From NCBI GenBank assembly GCA_023409735.1, contig JAEYRB010000019.1:57752-121751 (forward strand): 64,000 nt of DNA, in the 5' to 3' direction. Position 1 is the first letter of the stretch. The number at the start of each line of letters is the position of its first letter. A program made the position numbers and the translations under genes. The stretch comes from Bacillota bacterium. Lineage in GTDB: Bacteria > Bacillota > Clostridia > Acetivibrionales > DTU013. Positions 55,291 through 64,000 of the stretch are shown here, piece by piece. The notes under the pieces are model-generated. The model did no database searches, was not told where the DNA came from, and saw nothing but the letters and a program-made list of their open reading frames with translations.

Positions 55291-56853
55291 TCACGATTTC
55301 TTAATTTCTCTCATCTTTTTAATTCCCACAATATCCATAACTTCATTTATATTGAGTATACCGAGAAGTACCATGAAAAATCCGGAAATAAGCATATCAG
55401 CAGACACCGCCAACAGTATTGTTATCGTTTCTCCAAATGAAAGTATTTCAAAAAAGCTGTATATAAATTTTGCTGACAGTGCCATTATACCCCCGACAAT
55501 CGCCGGTTTTAGAAGCCAATATTTAAAATCGATCAGCAACCCTGTCATTTTTCTAATAGCAGCCAGGTTCAGAATACTCGTTACAAAAAAGCTTACTGCA
55601 ATACCAATTATATAGCTTTTAATTCCTAACACGGGCACAATAAAGTATACGGTCGCAATTCTCATGAGCGAACCTATTACTGTATTTCTCAATAGAAGCC
55701 CCTGCTTGCCAAGCCCGTTAAGTACACCCATCAGTGTTTGCTGTAAATATATAAAAACACATGTAAAGGACAAAAGCTTCAAGAGGTCGCCGATTCTTTC
55801 ATGTCTGTAAATCAAGCTGCCTAGCTCATCCGGATAACTGAAAAACAAAGCAGTGAATATCATTCCAAGTATAAAGGTTATTTGTATTGATTTTGATATC
55901 TTATTATTTACTGCTTTATAATTATTAAGCGACATACCTTCGGAAATTGCCGGTACCAGTGTAGTTGCCAGAGAATTTGTGACAAGGGACGGAAACATTA
56001 TAAGTGGAAGCGCCATACCTGATAGCCTTCCAAACAGCTCCATGCTGCTTTTATACTCCATACCTCCGGACGACAGCATTGCCGGTATCATTGCATATTC
56101 AGCGGCAGCCAGTGCAGAAACAACAAGCCTGTTAGCAGATATAGGAACTGATTGCTTCACAAGCTCTGTAAGAATAGTTCTTTTTCTCATCCTGGCAGTA
56201 TATTTTATTGTTGTTCTCTTAATCTTAATTTTATAGGCATATACAGCTGCCAGTATCAGCATATTTGCAATTTCCCCCAGCGCTGATGATAATGTAGCTA
56301 TTGCACAGGAAAATGCTACTCCATTCATAGTCAGCTTACTTGTCAAGAGCATTACAAAACCGATTTTGACCATTTGCTCAGCTACCTGTGAGATTGCCGT
56401 GGGCATTACATTCTGTATGCCATAAAAGTACCCTTTTAGTGCCGCCGCTGAAGCAACCAGTGGTATACATGGCACCATTATTAGAAGTGAAAGACGTGTC
56501 CTCTCATCCCCAAGCAATACACTTCCTAGAGTATTTACATTGAAAAGTATAAGAACAGAAGCAAGCAAGCCTGCTGCAGCTACCATGAAGAAGGCACAAA
56601 CTGTTATTCTGTTAGCATTAATAGAATTTCTGCGTGCCTGCTGTTCTGCTATCAGCCTTGAAACAGATATTGAAATTCCGGCCTCAAGTGTCAGTATGAC
56701 GGCAGTATAAACAGGTACCACAAGCTGGTACAATCCCATACCTTCAGCACCTATCAAATTTGACAGGTATATTCTGTACACGAAGCCCAAAAGCCTGGCA
56801 ATGAAGCCTGCAATGATCAATATTATTGCAGAACTTAAAAATGATTTACGCAC
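55291..56853 (-). CDS. SpoVB/MurJ-like lipid flippase
   Basis: Integral membrane protein of the MOP/MviN superfamily, 520 residues and about 14 helices. The N-terminus SSAIILIIAGFIARLLGFVYRIYLSNLIGAEGMGLYQL matches the SpoVB/YtgP group, which moves wall or spore-cortex lipid precursors; whether it is spore-specific is uncertain. GTG at 56853 is preferred because GAGG lies 6 nt upstream, inside the longer frame starting at 56865. It is transcribed alone, divergent from the c-di-GMP gene. Confidence 0.88.
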   Translation of the reverse strand: MRKSFLSSAIILIIAGFIARLLGFVYRIYLSNLIGAEGMGLYQLVVPVYTAVILTLEAGISISVSRLIAEQQARRNSINANRITVCAFFMVAAAGLLASVLILFNVNTLGSVLLGDERTRLSLLIMVPCIPLVASAAALKGYFYGIQNVMPTAISQVAEQMVKIGFVMLLTSKLTMNGVAFSCAIATLSSALGEIANMLILAAVYAYKIKIKRTTIKYTARMRKRTILTELVKQSVPISANRLVVSALAAAEYAMIPAMLSSGGMEYKSSMELFGRLSGMALPLIMFPSLVTNSLATTLVPAISEGMSLNNYKAVNNKISKSIQITFILGMIFTALFFSYPDELGSLIYRHERIGDLLKLLSFTCVFIYLQQTLMGVLNGLGKQGLLLRNTVIGSLMRIATVYFIVPVLGIKSYIIGIAVSFFVTSILNLAAIRKMTGLLIDFKYWLLKPAIVGGIMALSAKFIYSFFEILSFGETITILLAVSADMLISGFFMVLLGILNINEVMDIVGIKKMREIKKS

Positions 56854-57085
56854 ATTGTTCCTCACAATCGCTGCATACTTCGCTATCGGCCCTGCTAAGC
56901 AGGGATTGTTTTTGGTAAAACGACTATTGCTTCAATATAATATCTCAATAGTGAATACGCAAATGCTATTTATTCTCTAGTTCTCATTTTAATTACATTT
57001 GTTTACTTATATGCTTTTATTTGTTGTTAAATACTGGTATTATTAGTATTGTATTATATTGTAATGTATTTTGGAGGTTATAGCC

Positions 57086-59776
57086 TTGTCCAAGAAAGTT
57101 AAAACGCTCCATATAGTAATTATTATCCTGCTAACATTTTGCAGTGCGCTATTCTTAATAATGTCAATTAAGCTTGATGCACAATTTAGCTATATAAGCA
57201 GCAGTACAGCTAACAAAAGTAATGTAATTACACTTAACTCCGGATGGTCTTACCATTGGGGTGATTCGCCAATTGATAACAGTGGCAGCTATGAATGGCT
57301 AGATAACTCAGTAAATGACAGTTGGGTTGATTTTCAATTTCCCGGACGACCAAAAAACAGCAGCAAATATGATACAATCTGGATCAGAGAAAAGCTCCCT
57401 CAGGAAAAAATAGACAATGCATATTTTAGTTTCAGAGCACCTCAGCAATATTGTCAGGTTTATATTGATGGAAAGCTAATATACAACTACGGCAGCTATG
57501 ATCCTGCACAAAAGGTCAGAACTCCGGGAAGTGCATGGCATTTTGTCCGTTTACCTGAGAATTATAACGGTAAGGTAATAACACTGAAGCTGCAGTCTCC
57601 TTTTCCCCACTATATTGGGTATCTTTCAGTAATTTCGCTTGGAGAAAAAGCAGATTTGTACTTAGAGGTATTTAAGAGCAACATACTTGATATAATAGCC
57701 GGAAGCATCTTTACTATCACAGGACTAGTGCTTCTGCTGATGGTGCTAGTCGGGGCAGCAAACTGGTACAACGTTATATATCTGGGATTTACCTCATTTT
57801 TTATCGGGTGCTGGTATATTTCTGATAGCCGTATACTTGTGCTTTTATTTAATACTGCAATTACAAGCACCTATGCGGCCAATTTCTTTATATTTCTGAC
57901 CCCGGTATTCCTTCTTATTTATATCGAACGCACCTTCACAGTTAAACATGTCCTACAGAGAGTATTGCTCAGAATACAATGGACTCTACATTTGCTACTC
58001 GCATTTACTGCATTTCTACTTGACCTTTTTGGCATTGTTTCATGCCTTTATTTTGATACGTATTTTCATCTGCTTCTTGCTATTTCTTTACTTCTTGTGG
58101 CATATACGGGTATTAAGGCTATTCGAAGCAATGTAAAGAAAGCAATCCTTTTTGTTTCAGGATTACTTGCACTTGGTATAACAGGCATACTTGACACATA
58201 TATGATGTTTTATAATACATCGCCCGGACTTGTTACCGTGAGGATAAGTTTTGCAGGTATGCTTTATTTTCTGCTTACTCTTCTGATAAAGATGGGATTA
58301 GAGCTGAAAGTCATATATAAGCAGCTTGAAAACTATTCAAAGGAACTTGAAACAAACTATAAATCTCTATTTACCAATATGGCCGATGGTTCTACATACA
58401 ATCACCTGGAGTTTGATAATGATGGAACAATAAAAAAATGTACCATAATTGAGGCTAATGATGTATTTTTGAAAAATCTAAATTTTCAAAAAGATCGTGT
58501 TCTTGGCTCTGACATGTTTTGCCTTTTTCCAGAGCTTCAATCTACTGATCTTCATTTTAAAAGTGCAACCGACGAATCGGCTGCTGCATCCGAAGCATAC
58601 ACTAGAAATAATCCCGTAAAATTGGGCAGCAAATGGTACAAGCTCTCAGCTTTTTCACCTAAAAAGGATTATTTATTTATACTGTTTTCAGATATTACAT
58701 ATATGAAAATTGCTGAAGAAACTATAAGACATCAGGCATATACAGATGTCATGACAAATTTTTACAACAGGACATATTTTGAAGATTATATGCTTAAGCT
58801 ATATCAAAAAGCTGATGCATTAAGTCCCACCAGTATAATAGTCATTGATATTGACGGTCTGAAAATAATTAATGATACCTTTGGTCATAACTCCGGTGAT
58901 CTGCTCATTAAGGAGGCAGCAAAAATAATCTCCTCCATTTTCAGTTCCACAGGATTTACATCAAGAATAGGCGGTGATGAATTCTGTATTATCCTTCCTT
59001 ATACTGACTACGATACAGCCTCCGAAATGGGAAGACGGCTGGAAAAAGCGGTTGAAACAGTAAACGACAAGAATCCGGTAATTCCTATCAGTATATCAAT
59101 AGGAATCGCTACGAATAACGAAGGCAGTGATGAGGATCTATACAGTGTTTACCGCAGAGCTGATGATGACATGTATCGCTATAAGATGAGCCAATCAAGC
59201 AGTGAAAAAAGCAAGGTTATCGATATGCTTCTGACTGCCTTGAATGAAAGAGACTATGTAATGCAAGGCCATGTAGCGCGTCTTACCGGCTTATGCCACA
59301 AAATAAGCGAAACTCTTTTACTTCAGGATAATCAAAAGAGAAATCTTATACTCCTTTCAAAGGTTCACGATCTTGGTAAGATCGGCATTCCGGACATCAT
59401 ACTTAAAAAGCCCGGAGGGCTTACCTCAATAGAATACGATAAAATTAAACAGCATGTTAAAATTGGCTTTAATATTGCAAGCCGTTCTAAGGAGCTTGTT
59501 CTAATAGCGCCACTTATACTGCATCATCACGAACATTATGATGGCAGCGGCTATCCCGATGGGCTTAGGGGTGAAGACATTCCACTCGAATGCAGAATAC
59601 TGTCAATTATAGACTCCTTTGATGCCATGACCAACGATAGACCATATCATAAGAGCATCAGCATTGGACAAGCCCTTACTGAGTTACGAAAATGCTCTGG
59701 TAAGCAGTTTGACCCTGATTTAGTTAAAAATTTCATTAAAATAGTTTTGGAGCAACACCCTGAAGTTTCCGTATAG
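57086..59776 (+). CDS. 7TM-DISM sensor with GGDEF and HD-GYP domains
   Basis: Large c-di-GMP signalling protein, 896 residues. A signal anchor (about 8-30) is followed by an extracellular beta-jelly-roll (DISMED2-like, 50-195), seven transmembrane helices (about 205-410), a PAS-like segment (about 435-550), GGDEF at 629-633 (RIGGDEFCIIL, synthesis site intact) and HD-GYP (HD at 761-762 in VHDLGKIGIPD; HHHEHYDGSGYPDGLRG). Synthesis and hydrolysis sites both look intact. TTG at 57086 follows GGAGG at 8 nt, as the earlier TTG lies inside that site. Confidence 0.92.
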   Translation: MSKKVKTLHIVIIILLTFCSALFLIMSIKLDAQFSYISSSTANKSNVITLNSGWSYHWGDSPIDNSGSYEWLDNSVNDSWVDFQFPGRPKNSSKYDTIWIREKLPQEKIDNAYFSFRAPQQYCQVYIDGKLIYNYGSYDPAQKVRTPGSAWHFVRLPENYNGKVITLKLQSPFPHYIGYLSVISLGEKADLYLEVFKSNILDIIAGSIFTITGLVLLLMVLVGAANWYNVIYLGFTSFFIGCWYISDSRILVLLFNTAITSTYAANFFIFLTPVFLLIYIERTFTVKHVLQRVLLRIQWTLHLLLAFTAFLLDLFGIVSCLYFDTYFHLLLAISLLLVAYTGIKAIRSNVKKAILFVSGLLALGITGILDTYMMFYNTSPGLVTVRISFAGMLYFLLTLLIKMGLELKVIYKQLENYSKELETNYKSLFTNMADGSTYNHLEFDNDGTIKKCTIIEANDVFLKNLNFQKDRVLGSDMFCLFPELQSTDLHFKSATDESAAASEAYTRNNPVKLGSKWYKLSAFSPKKDYLFILFSDITYMKIAEETIRHQAYTDVMTNFYNRTYFEDYMLKLYQKADALSPTSIIVIDIDGLKIINDTFGHNSGDLLIKEAAKIISSIFSSTGFTSRIGGDEFCIILPYTDYDTASEMGRRLEKAVETVNDKNPVIPISISIGIATNNEGSDEDLYSVYRRADDDMYRYKMSQSSSEKSKVIDMLLTALNERDYVMQGHVARLTGLCHKISETLLLQDNQKRNLILLSKVHDLGKIGIPDIILKKPGGLTSIEYDKIKQHVKIGFNIASRSKELVLIAPLILHHHEHYDGSGYPDGLRGEDIPLECRILSIIDSFDAMTNDRPYHKSISIGQALTELRKCSGKQFDPDLVKNFIKIVLEQHPEVSV

Positions 59777-59913
59777 CAATAATGAGTATTTAGTTCAGTG
59801 CTTGTAATATGAATTATCATGTTATGGATACTTGTGTTACTGTTATTTGAATTGTGGATGCTTTTAAATGGCAATTTATTTTATGTTCAGCTCACCATAT
59901 TGCCTGGCTCGTT

Positions 59914-61152
59914 TTAGGCCTTGTCCTGATAATGAACTGTAAGCTTTTCAGCTTTCACCCTTAGTCTGTCCCGGCGCTTTATAAGCTCATTGTATTGCCT
60001 GGTTCCAACTAATCCTGCGGCTATACATCTTTGAATTGCCCTATCAACAAGCATAGCAGCAAATCCAATGTCCTTAGCTTTATGCTCATAGTACTTTGCC
60101 ATTTCTATCAGATGGAAGAGTTCAAACCCTGAGTTTTCCTCATCCATGGCCCTCCAATGTGAAAGTGCAAGGTCATAGTTGCCATTTCTTTTATAGACAG
60201 TAGTCAACCTTTTAACAGCCTTAGCTTTGACAGAATATTCTCCGCTGCCGACACATGACTCAAGGCATTTTAGCATCTGCGCAGTATCGCCTCCAGCCTC
60301 AAACAGCCTGCCAAGGCCCAGAAGCTCATATTCACCATCAGCCTCTGCCAATGGTGAATTCAAGAGCTTTGAAAGCTTGATCTCAAGTGAGACCATTGAT
60401 AGTATATCAAGCTCATTATGGCGTATTACCCTCTTTATCTCTGTCGGATCCCTATCCTCAAGGTATTTAAAATAAACTGCAGGGATCATTTCTCCGGGAA
60501 TATCATCATTTCTGAATATGCCCAATATGTTTTCTTCAAGAGATGAAAGCCTGCAGCTCTCAAGCTTAAGCTTCCATATCGTGCGCGAAGGATATAAAAG
60601 ATCCAGATTAGGCGCTTCTTTGAAAGCCGCCCTGATCCTATTTGATATAAATCTGCTATCTATTAGGTTTATGTCAAAAGCCTTTCCATTGAAGGTGACA
60701 AAGCCTTCAAAATGAGTAAAAAGCTGTCTCAGTTCAAAAAGCATTGCTGCCTCTTCATCGTAATCTCTCATTAAATATTGCCTTACCACAAAGTCAGTAT
60801 TATAGAAAAAGCCGACTCCGACCAGAAAAGCGACTGTACCGGCTCCCCCGGACAACCCTGTAGTTTCTGTATCAAGATAAAGAAGCTTTCCTACGCTTAT
60901 ACCGTTAAATTCCGTACCACCAATACGACAAAGAATATCTGCATCAACAGAGGCAGCCTCCCCAAGGCAGCAGCCGCCATGCATATGCGACAGAGGATAC
61001 CTGTTCTCTATAACATAGCAGCCTCCATTTTCATTTGCCACAGCTTTTCCAGGCGGCAATGCGCTTATATCATAATCTGCACTTTTTTTAGCAACATGTG
61101 CTGCGCTTTGAACGCCTTCCTTATACAGGTTAAGCTTACTTCTCAGATCCAT
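59914..61152 (-). CDS. mrfB: RNase H-like exonuclease of the MrfAB system
   Basis: YprB-type metal-dependent exonuclease that trims DNA at lesions exposed by the MrfA helicase; the pair repairs mitomycin-type damage in Bacillus subtilis. DnaQ-like motifs: D94 and E96 in LYLDTETTGLSG, D in FNGKAFDINLIDSRF, and the final His/Asp in RHNELDILSMVS. A C-terminal TPR-like helical region follows (about 280-400). 412 residues. The start at 61152 overlaps the mrfA end by 17 nt with a GAGGG site, implying coupling. Confidence 0.92.
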   Translation of the reverse strand: MDLRSKLNLYKEGVQSAAHVAKKSADYDISALPPGKAVANENGGCYVIENRYPLSHMHGGCCLGEAASVDADILCRIGGTEFNGISVGKLLYLDTETTGLSGGAGTVAFLVGVGFFYNTDFVVRQYLMRDYDEEAAMLFELRQLFTHFEGFVTFNGKAFDINLIDSRFISNRIRAAFKEAPNLDLLYPSRTIWKLKLESCRLSSLEENILGIFRNDDIPGEMIPAVYFKYLEDRDPTEIKRVIRHNELDILSMVSLEIKLSKLLNSPLAEADGEYELLGLGRLFEAGGDTAQMLKCLESCVGSGEYSVKAKAVKRLTTVYKRNGNYDLALSHWRAMDEENSGFELFHLIEMAKYYEHKAKDIGFAAMLVDRAIQRCIAAGLVGTRQYNELIKRRDRLRVKAEKLTVHYQDKA

Positions 61153-63421
61153 GACTATCCCTCATAGCAATTTCTAATAGCTTAAGCGTCAATTCCTTAG
61201 GGTTTTCGGTCGTACTGAATTCATTAAGCGGGCCGACACAAGAAGGGCAGCCCGATTCACAGCTGCAATTCTTCACCATAGCCTGCGCTGTCTTCAGCAA
61301 TTCTCCGTGCAGCTCGTAAAGCTTGTTACTGAAGCCTACTCCTCCTGGATAGCTGTCATAGATGTATATTGTAGGCCTCTGGGTAAATGTTGAACGCACC
61401 TGGTTTACAACCCTTATATCGCCGGGATCACACATAAGATATACAGGAGCAGCGTTGGCAAAAATATTTGAAATACCCACAAGGCCACTGCTGATATCTG
61501 ATTGCGACATCCCAGGTATCTTCTCCGGGAAGCCCACCCAATAAGCTGTAGTATGCATTTCCAGCTCCGGCAGGTTGACCGGTCCATAGCCAATATTCTC
61601 ATGGGTGTGCAGCTTTATCTTTTTAAACATTGTTACCACAGAGCTGACAGATACCTCTCCGCTGTTCTTGCTTACTGCCTCACCCTCATCCTGGCGGAAT
61701 ACATCTATAACCTTGAGGTCAACCTCCAGGTTGGCATCAGTATAATAATCCACATCGACCCGGCGTACATATGCCTTCTTGTCGTCAAAGTCAAGCTTTT
61801 CAACCTGGTATTGAACGCCCTCGTGCATGTAGATCGCCTCCTCATGCAGCAGCATTGGCGCACTGAAGCGATCCGTCTCTCCTATTACATTTCTGTGCGG
61901 ATCCGATATGTCAATAATAATGAAATTCTCATTTGAGGCACTTCGAAGGCTTATTTCATCTGCGGGGAATATATCTGACATCCAGTGCCACCTTTTCCCT
62001 ACATGTCTTACCAGCTTTGCCTCTTCCATAAATGACAGTATCTCGTCAGTAGTCTCTACACCAAATTTTTCGCCATCCTCAAAGGGAAGCTCAAAAGCTG
62101 CACATTTCATGTGGTTATACAGTATTACCAGGTTATCAGGATTAATGAGTCCGTTTTCAGGGTTTTTTCCAAAGAAGTAATCTGAGTTGCTTATTATATA
62201 TTGATCCAGAGGGCTGCTGTTAGCTACCAGAATTGTTGCAGAAACTCCGCTTCTGCGTCCGGCACGGCCTGCCTGCTGCCAGGTACTTGAGATAGTTCCG
62301 GGATATCCGCTGATTATACATGCCTCAAGTGCACCTATATCAATACCCAACTCAAGCGCATTGGTTGACACTACTCCGGTTATGCTTCCTTCTCTAAGGC
62401 CGCTTTCAATCTCTCTTCTGAGGTTAGGAAGGTATCCTCCTCTGTAGCCACGCACTCTTCTGTCACCCTCCCTGCTGCCGTAGAAAATATCCTTCAGATA
62501 CGTAACAAGCACCTCAACATTAAGCCTGCTTCTGGTAAACACAATTGTCTGTACATTATTTCGGATGAGCAGCTCTGCAATCCTTTCAGACTCAAGAAGA
62601 CTGCTCTTTCTTATGCCAAGCTCTTTATTGACGATGGGAGGATTGTAAAAAATAATATGCTTCTTTCCTGAAGGAGCTCCATTGTTATCAATAAGCTCGA
62701 TATCAGTTCCGGTAATCCTTGATGCCAGCTCCGCAGGATTTGCTATGGTAGCTGAGCAGCAGATAAACTGAGGCTTTGAGCCATAGAATTCGCATATTCT
62801 CATAAGCCTTCTGATAATATTTGCCAGATGGCTTCCGAACACGCCCCTGTAATGATGTACCTCATCTATAACAATGAATTTGAGGTTTTCAAAAAGCTTG
62901 GTCCACTTTGTGTGGTGAGGGAGTATTCCGCCGTGAAGCATGTCAGGATTGGTAACGACTATATGTCCGGCCTGGCGTATGGCTTTCCTTGCAGACTGGG
63001 GCGTATCCCCGTCATAGGTATATGTTTTTACATCCACTCCCGCTTCAGTTATAAGCTCATGGAGCTCAGTTGTCTGGTCCTGAGACAATGCCTTTGTAGG
63101 GAACAGGAAAAGAGCTCTTGACTCCTCATCCTTTAATATGGCGTCAAGCACAGGTACGTTATAGCACATGGTCTTACCCGATGCCGTAGGTGTTACCACC
63201 ACAACGCTCTTGCCATCGTGTATAGACTGTATGGCGCTGGCCTGATGTGAATACAGGCTTCTGACCCCTCTTCTTTCAAGTGCCGCTTTAATCCGCTCGT
63301 CTATAAAATCAGGGAAATCAGCGTAAACTGCCTTGCGTTCGGGCAGTTCGACCCACGCTGTAACATTATTCATTATTTTTTCGGAAGCCTTCATATTGTC
63401 CAGGATCTGCTCCAGATTCAT
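61136..63421 (-). CDS. mrfA: DEAD/DEAH-box helicase of the MrfAB system
   Basis: YprA-type helicase. Walker A TPTASGKT (K83), DEVH box (residues 186-189) in FIVIDEVHHYRGVFG, and helicase C-terminal motifs VFTRSRLNVEVL, VSTNALELGIDIG and QQAGRAGRRSG. The C-terminal domain (DUF1998) carries four metal-type Cys in NCSCESGCPSCVG. 761 residues. ATG at 63421 follows TAGGA; the few upstream codons lack a better site. It unwinds or marks lesion-bearing DNA for MrfB, encoded immediately downstream. Confidence 0.94.
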   Translation of the reverse strand: MNLEQILDNMKASEKIMNNVTAWVELPERKAVYADFPDFIDERIKAALERRGVRSLYSHQASAIQSIHDGKSVVVVTPTASGKTMCYNVPVLDAILKDEESRALFLFPTKALSQDQTTELHELITEAGVDVKTYTYDGDTPQSARKAIRQAGHIVVTNPDMLHGGILPHHTKWTKLFENLKFIVIDEVHHYRGVFGSHLANIIRRLMRICEFYGSKPQFICCSATIANPAELASRITGTDIELIDNNGAPSGKKHIIFYNPPIVNKELGIRKSSLLESERIAELLIRNNVQTIVFTRSRLNVEVLVTYLKDIFYGSREGDRRVRGYRGGYLPNLRREIESGLREGSITGVVSTNALELGIDIGALEACIISGYPGTISSTWQQAGRAGRRSGVSATILVANSSPLDQYIISNSDYFFGKNPENGLINPDNLVILYNHMKCAAFELPFEDGEKFGVETTDEILSFMEEAKLVRHVGKRWHWMSDIFPADEISLRSASNENFIIIDISDPHRNVIGETDRFSAPMLLHEEAIYMHEGVQYQVEKLDFDDKKAYVRRVDVDYYTDANLEVDLKVIDVFRQDEGEAVSKNSGEVSVSSVVTMFKKIKLHTHENIGYGPVNLPELEMHTTAYWVGFPEKIPGMSQSDISSGLVGISNIFANAAPVYLMCDPGDIRVVNQVRSTFTQRPTIYIYDSYPGGVGFSNKLYELHGELLKTAQAMVKNCSCESGCPSCVGPLNEFSTTENPKELTLKLLEIAMRDSHGSEK

Positions 63422-64000
63422 CTTGTTCCTACCATCCATTCCGCTGCAGCCTCAGCAGCTTGATTAAGGCACACCTGCATCCAATATTGTATACTAATGC
63501 CGGCTGACGCTCAAAACCAATTATTTGTACTTGTTGCCGCAATGTGTAACTGCTCTAATTATCTGCTTCAATTTTGAAGCAATAAGTTGCTAAGTTACAG
63601 GAGCGCAAGCCGAACATACATTCTTATTTTAAAATATATTAGGTGCATTGTAAAGAAGCAGCATTGAAATGTATGGTATGAATGAAGATCATGGATAAGA
63701 AACCAGTAACATCGGAGATCAGTAAGGCTATTTGTTCTGATTCCTGTGCAAAAATTCAACTTTGGAACACTTCTTCAAGAATATCAGTCAATTTTGAGCA
63801 GAATTTCAACTTTGGTGTATTATTATCGACCAATTAATGGACACTTTGCATAAATACGGCAAAATTTATTGCAATACAACAATGAATACGCCAATTTTAT
63901 GTTAAAAATCTGTACCCTACTTGAAATTCTGCTCATTTTTTAGCCACTTTCCAAAATAATGTACCAAACTCGAAAAAATGCGCATAAGAAAATGCTACAG
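63422..64000. other. Gene-free right end with inverted and direct repeats
   Basis: No plausible gene in about 580 bp. TGAGCAGAATTTCAA (63795-63809) recurs inverted at 63921-63935, a perfect 15-bp match 141 bp across. ATTCAACTTTGG and TTTCAACTTTGG occur near 63755 and 63803. Multiple short repeats followed by a likely gene start beyond the window resemble the end of an IS21-like insertion sequence, but no transposase is visible. Confidence 0.4.

Overview
The window is AT-rich and packed with bacterial genes. It suggests an anaerobic, spore-forming member of the Clostridia, most likely a plant-polysaccharide degrader of the Ruminiclostridium/Acetivibrio type. The evidence is an alpha/beta small acid-soluble spore protein, a SpoVB-like flippase, an EndoAI/EndoA pair, a split transketolase, CtsR-type operators, strong Shine-Dalgarno sequences with many GTG/TTG starts, and a hemicellulose-side-chain locus. 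Genus is inference; no rRNA gene is present.

Region 1 (1-15,109) is a carbohydrate locus. It holds a GH42 beta-galactosidase cut by the window edge, a lipoprotein binding protein with two LplB/LplC-type permeases but no ATPase, a YesM/YesN two-component pair, a cupin-AraC regulator, two GH43 enzymes, a frameshifted gene relic and a GH29 alpha-fucosidase. Together they look like sensing, uptake and trimming of arabinose/xylose/galactose/fucose-decorated oligosaccharides.

Region 2 (15,187-25,703, mostly minus strand) is housekeeping: a five-tRNA cluster (Val-Asp-Phe-Gly-Cys), Hsp33, cold-shock protein, a methyltransferase, the spore protein, a CtpA protease, an EnvC-like M23 protein with FtsX and FtsE, a CdaR-like regulator and an MsmK/UgpC-type sugar ATPase. 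That ATPase may energise the ATPase-less importer of region 1.

Region 3 (25,893-35,590, plus strand) is arginine/carbamoyl-phosphate synthesis: argC-argB, then argD-carA-carB-argF and a GNAT acetyltransferase. argC and argD are driven by near-identical promoter/ArgR-operator modules. argJ is absent between argC and argB, and the terminal GNAT gene, behind a structured leader, is a candidate acetylglutamate synthase.

Region 4 (35,762-46,441) has a small HTH protein, an FMN-riboswitch-controlled riboflavin ECF transporter, split transketolase, a YitT protein, a WecG/TagA glycosyltransferase, the EndoA toxin-antitoxin pair, alanine racemase, NAD(P)HX repair enzyme and a coiled-coil hypothetical. 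A 274-bp element with 18-bp terminal inverted repeats sits between alr and the antitoxin gene.

Region 5 (46,715-54,276) is a divergent surface-polysaccharide cluster: pyruvyltransferase, Wzx flippase and F420-dehydrogenase-beta-like Fe-S protein on the minus strand; GT4 glycosyltransferase, two tandem DUF4330 proteins and a Wzy/WaaL-like polymerase/ligase on the plus strand.

Region 6 (54,668-64,000) has a small heat-shock protein with two CtsR boxes, a SpoVB/MurJ-type flippase, a large 7TM-GGDEF-HD-GYP c-di-GMP protein and the MrfA/MrfB helicase-exonuclease DNA-repair pair. It ends in a gene-free stretch with inverted repeats that look like the end of an insertion sequence.
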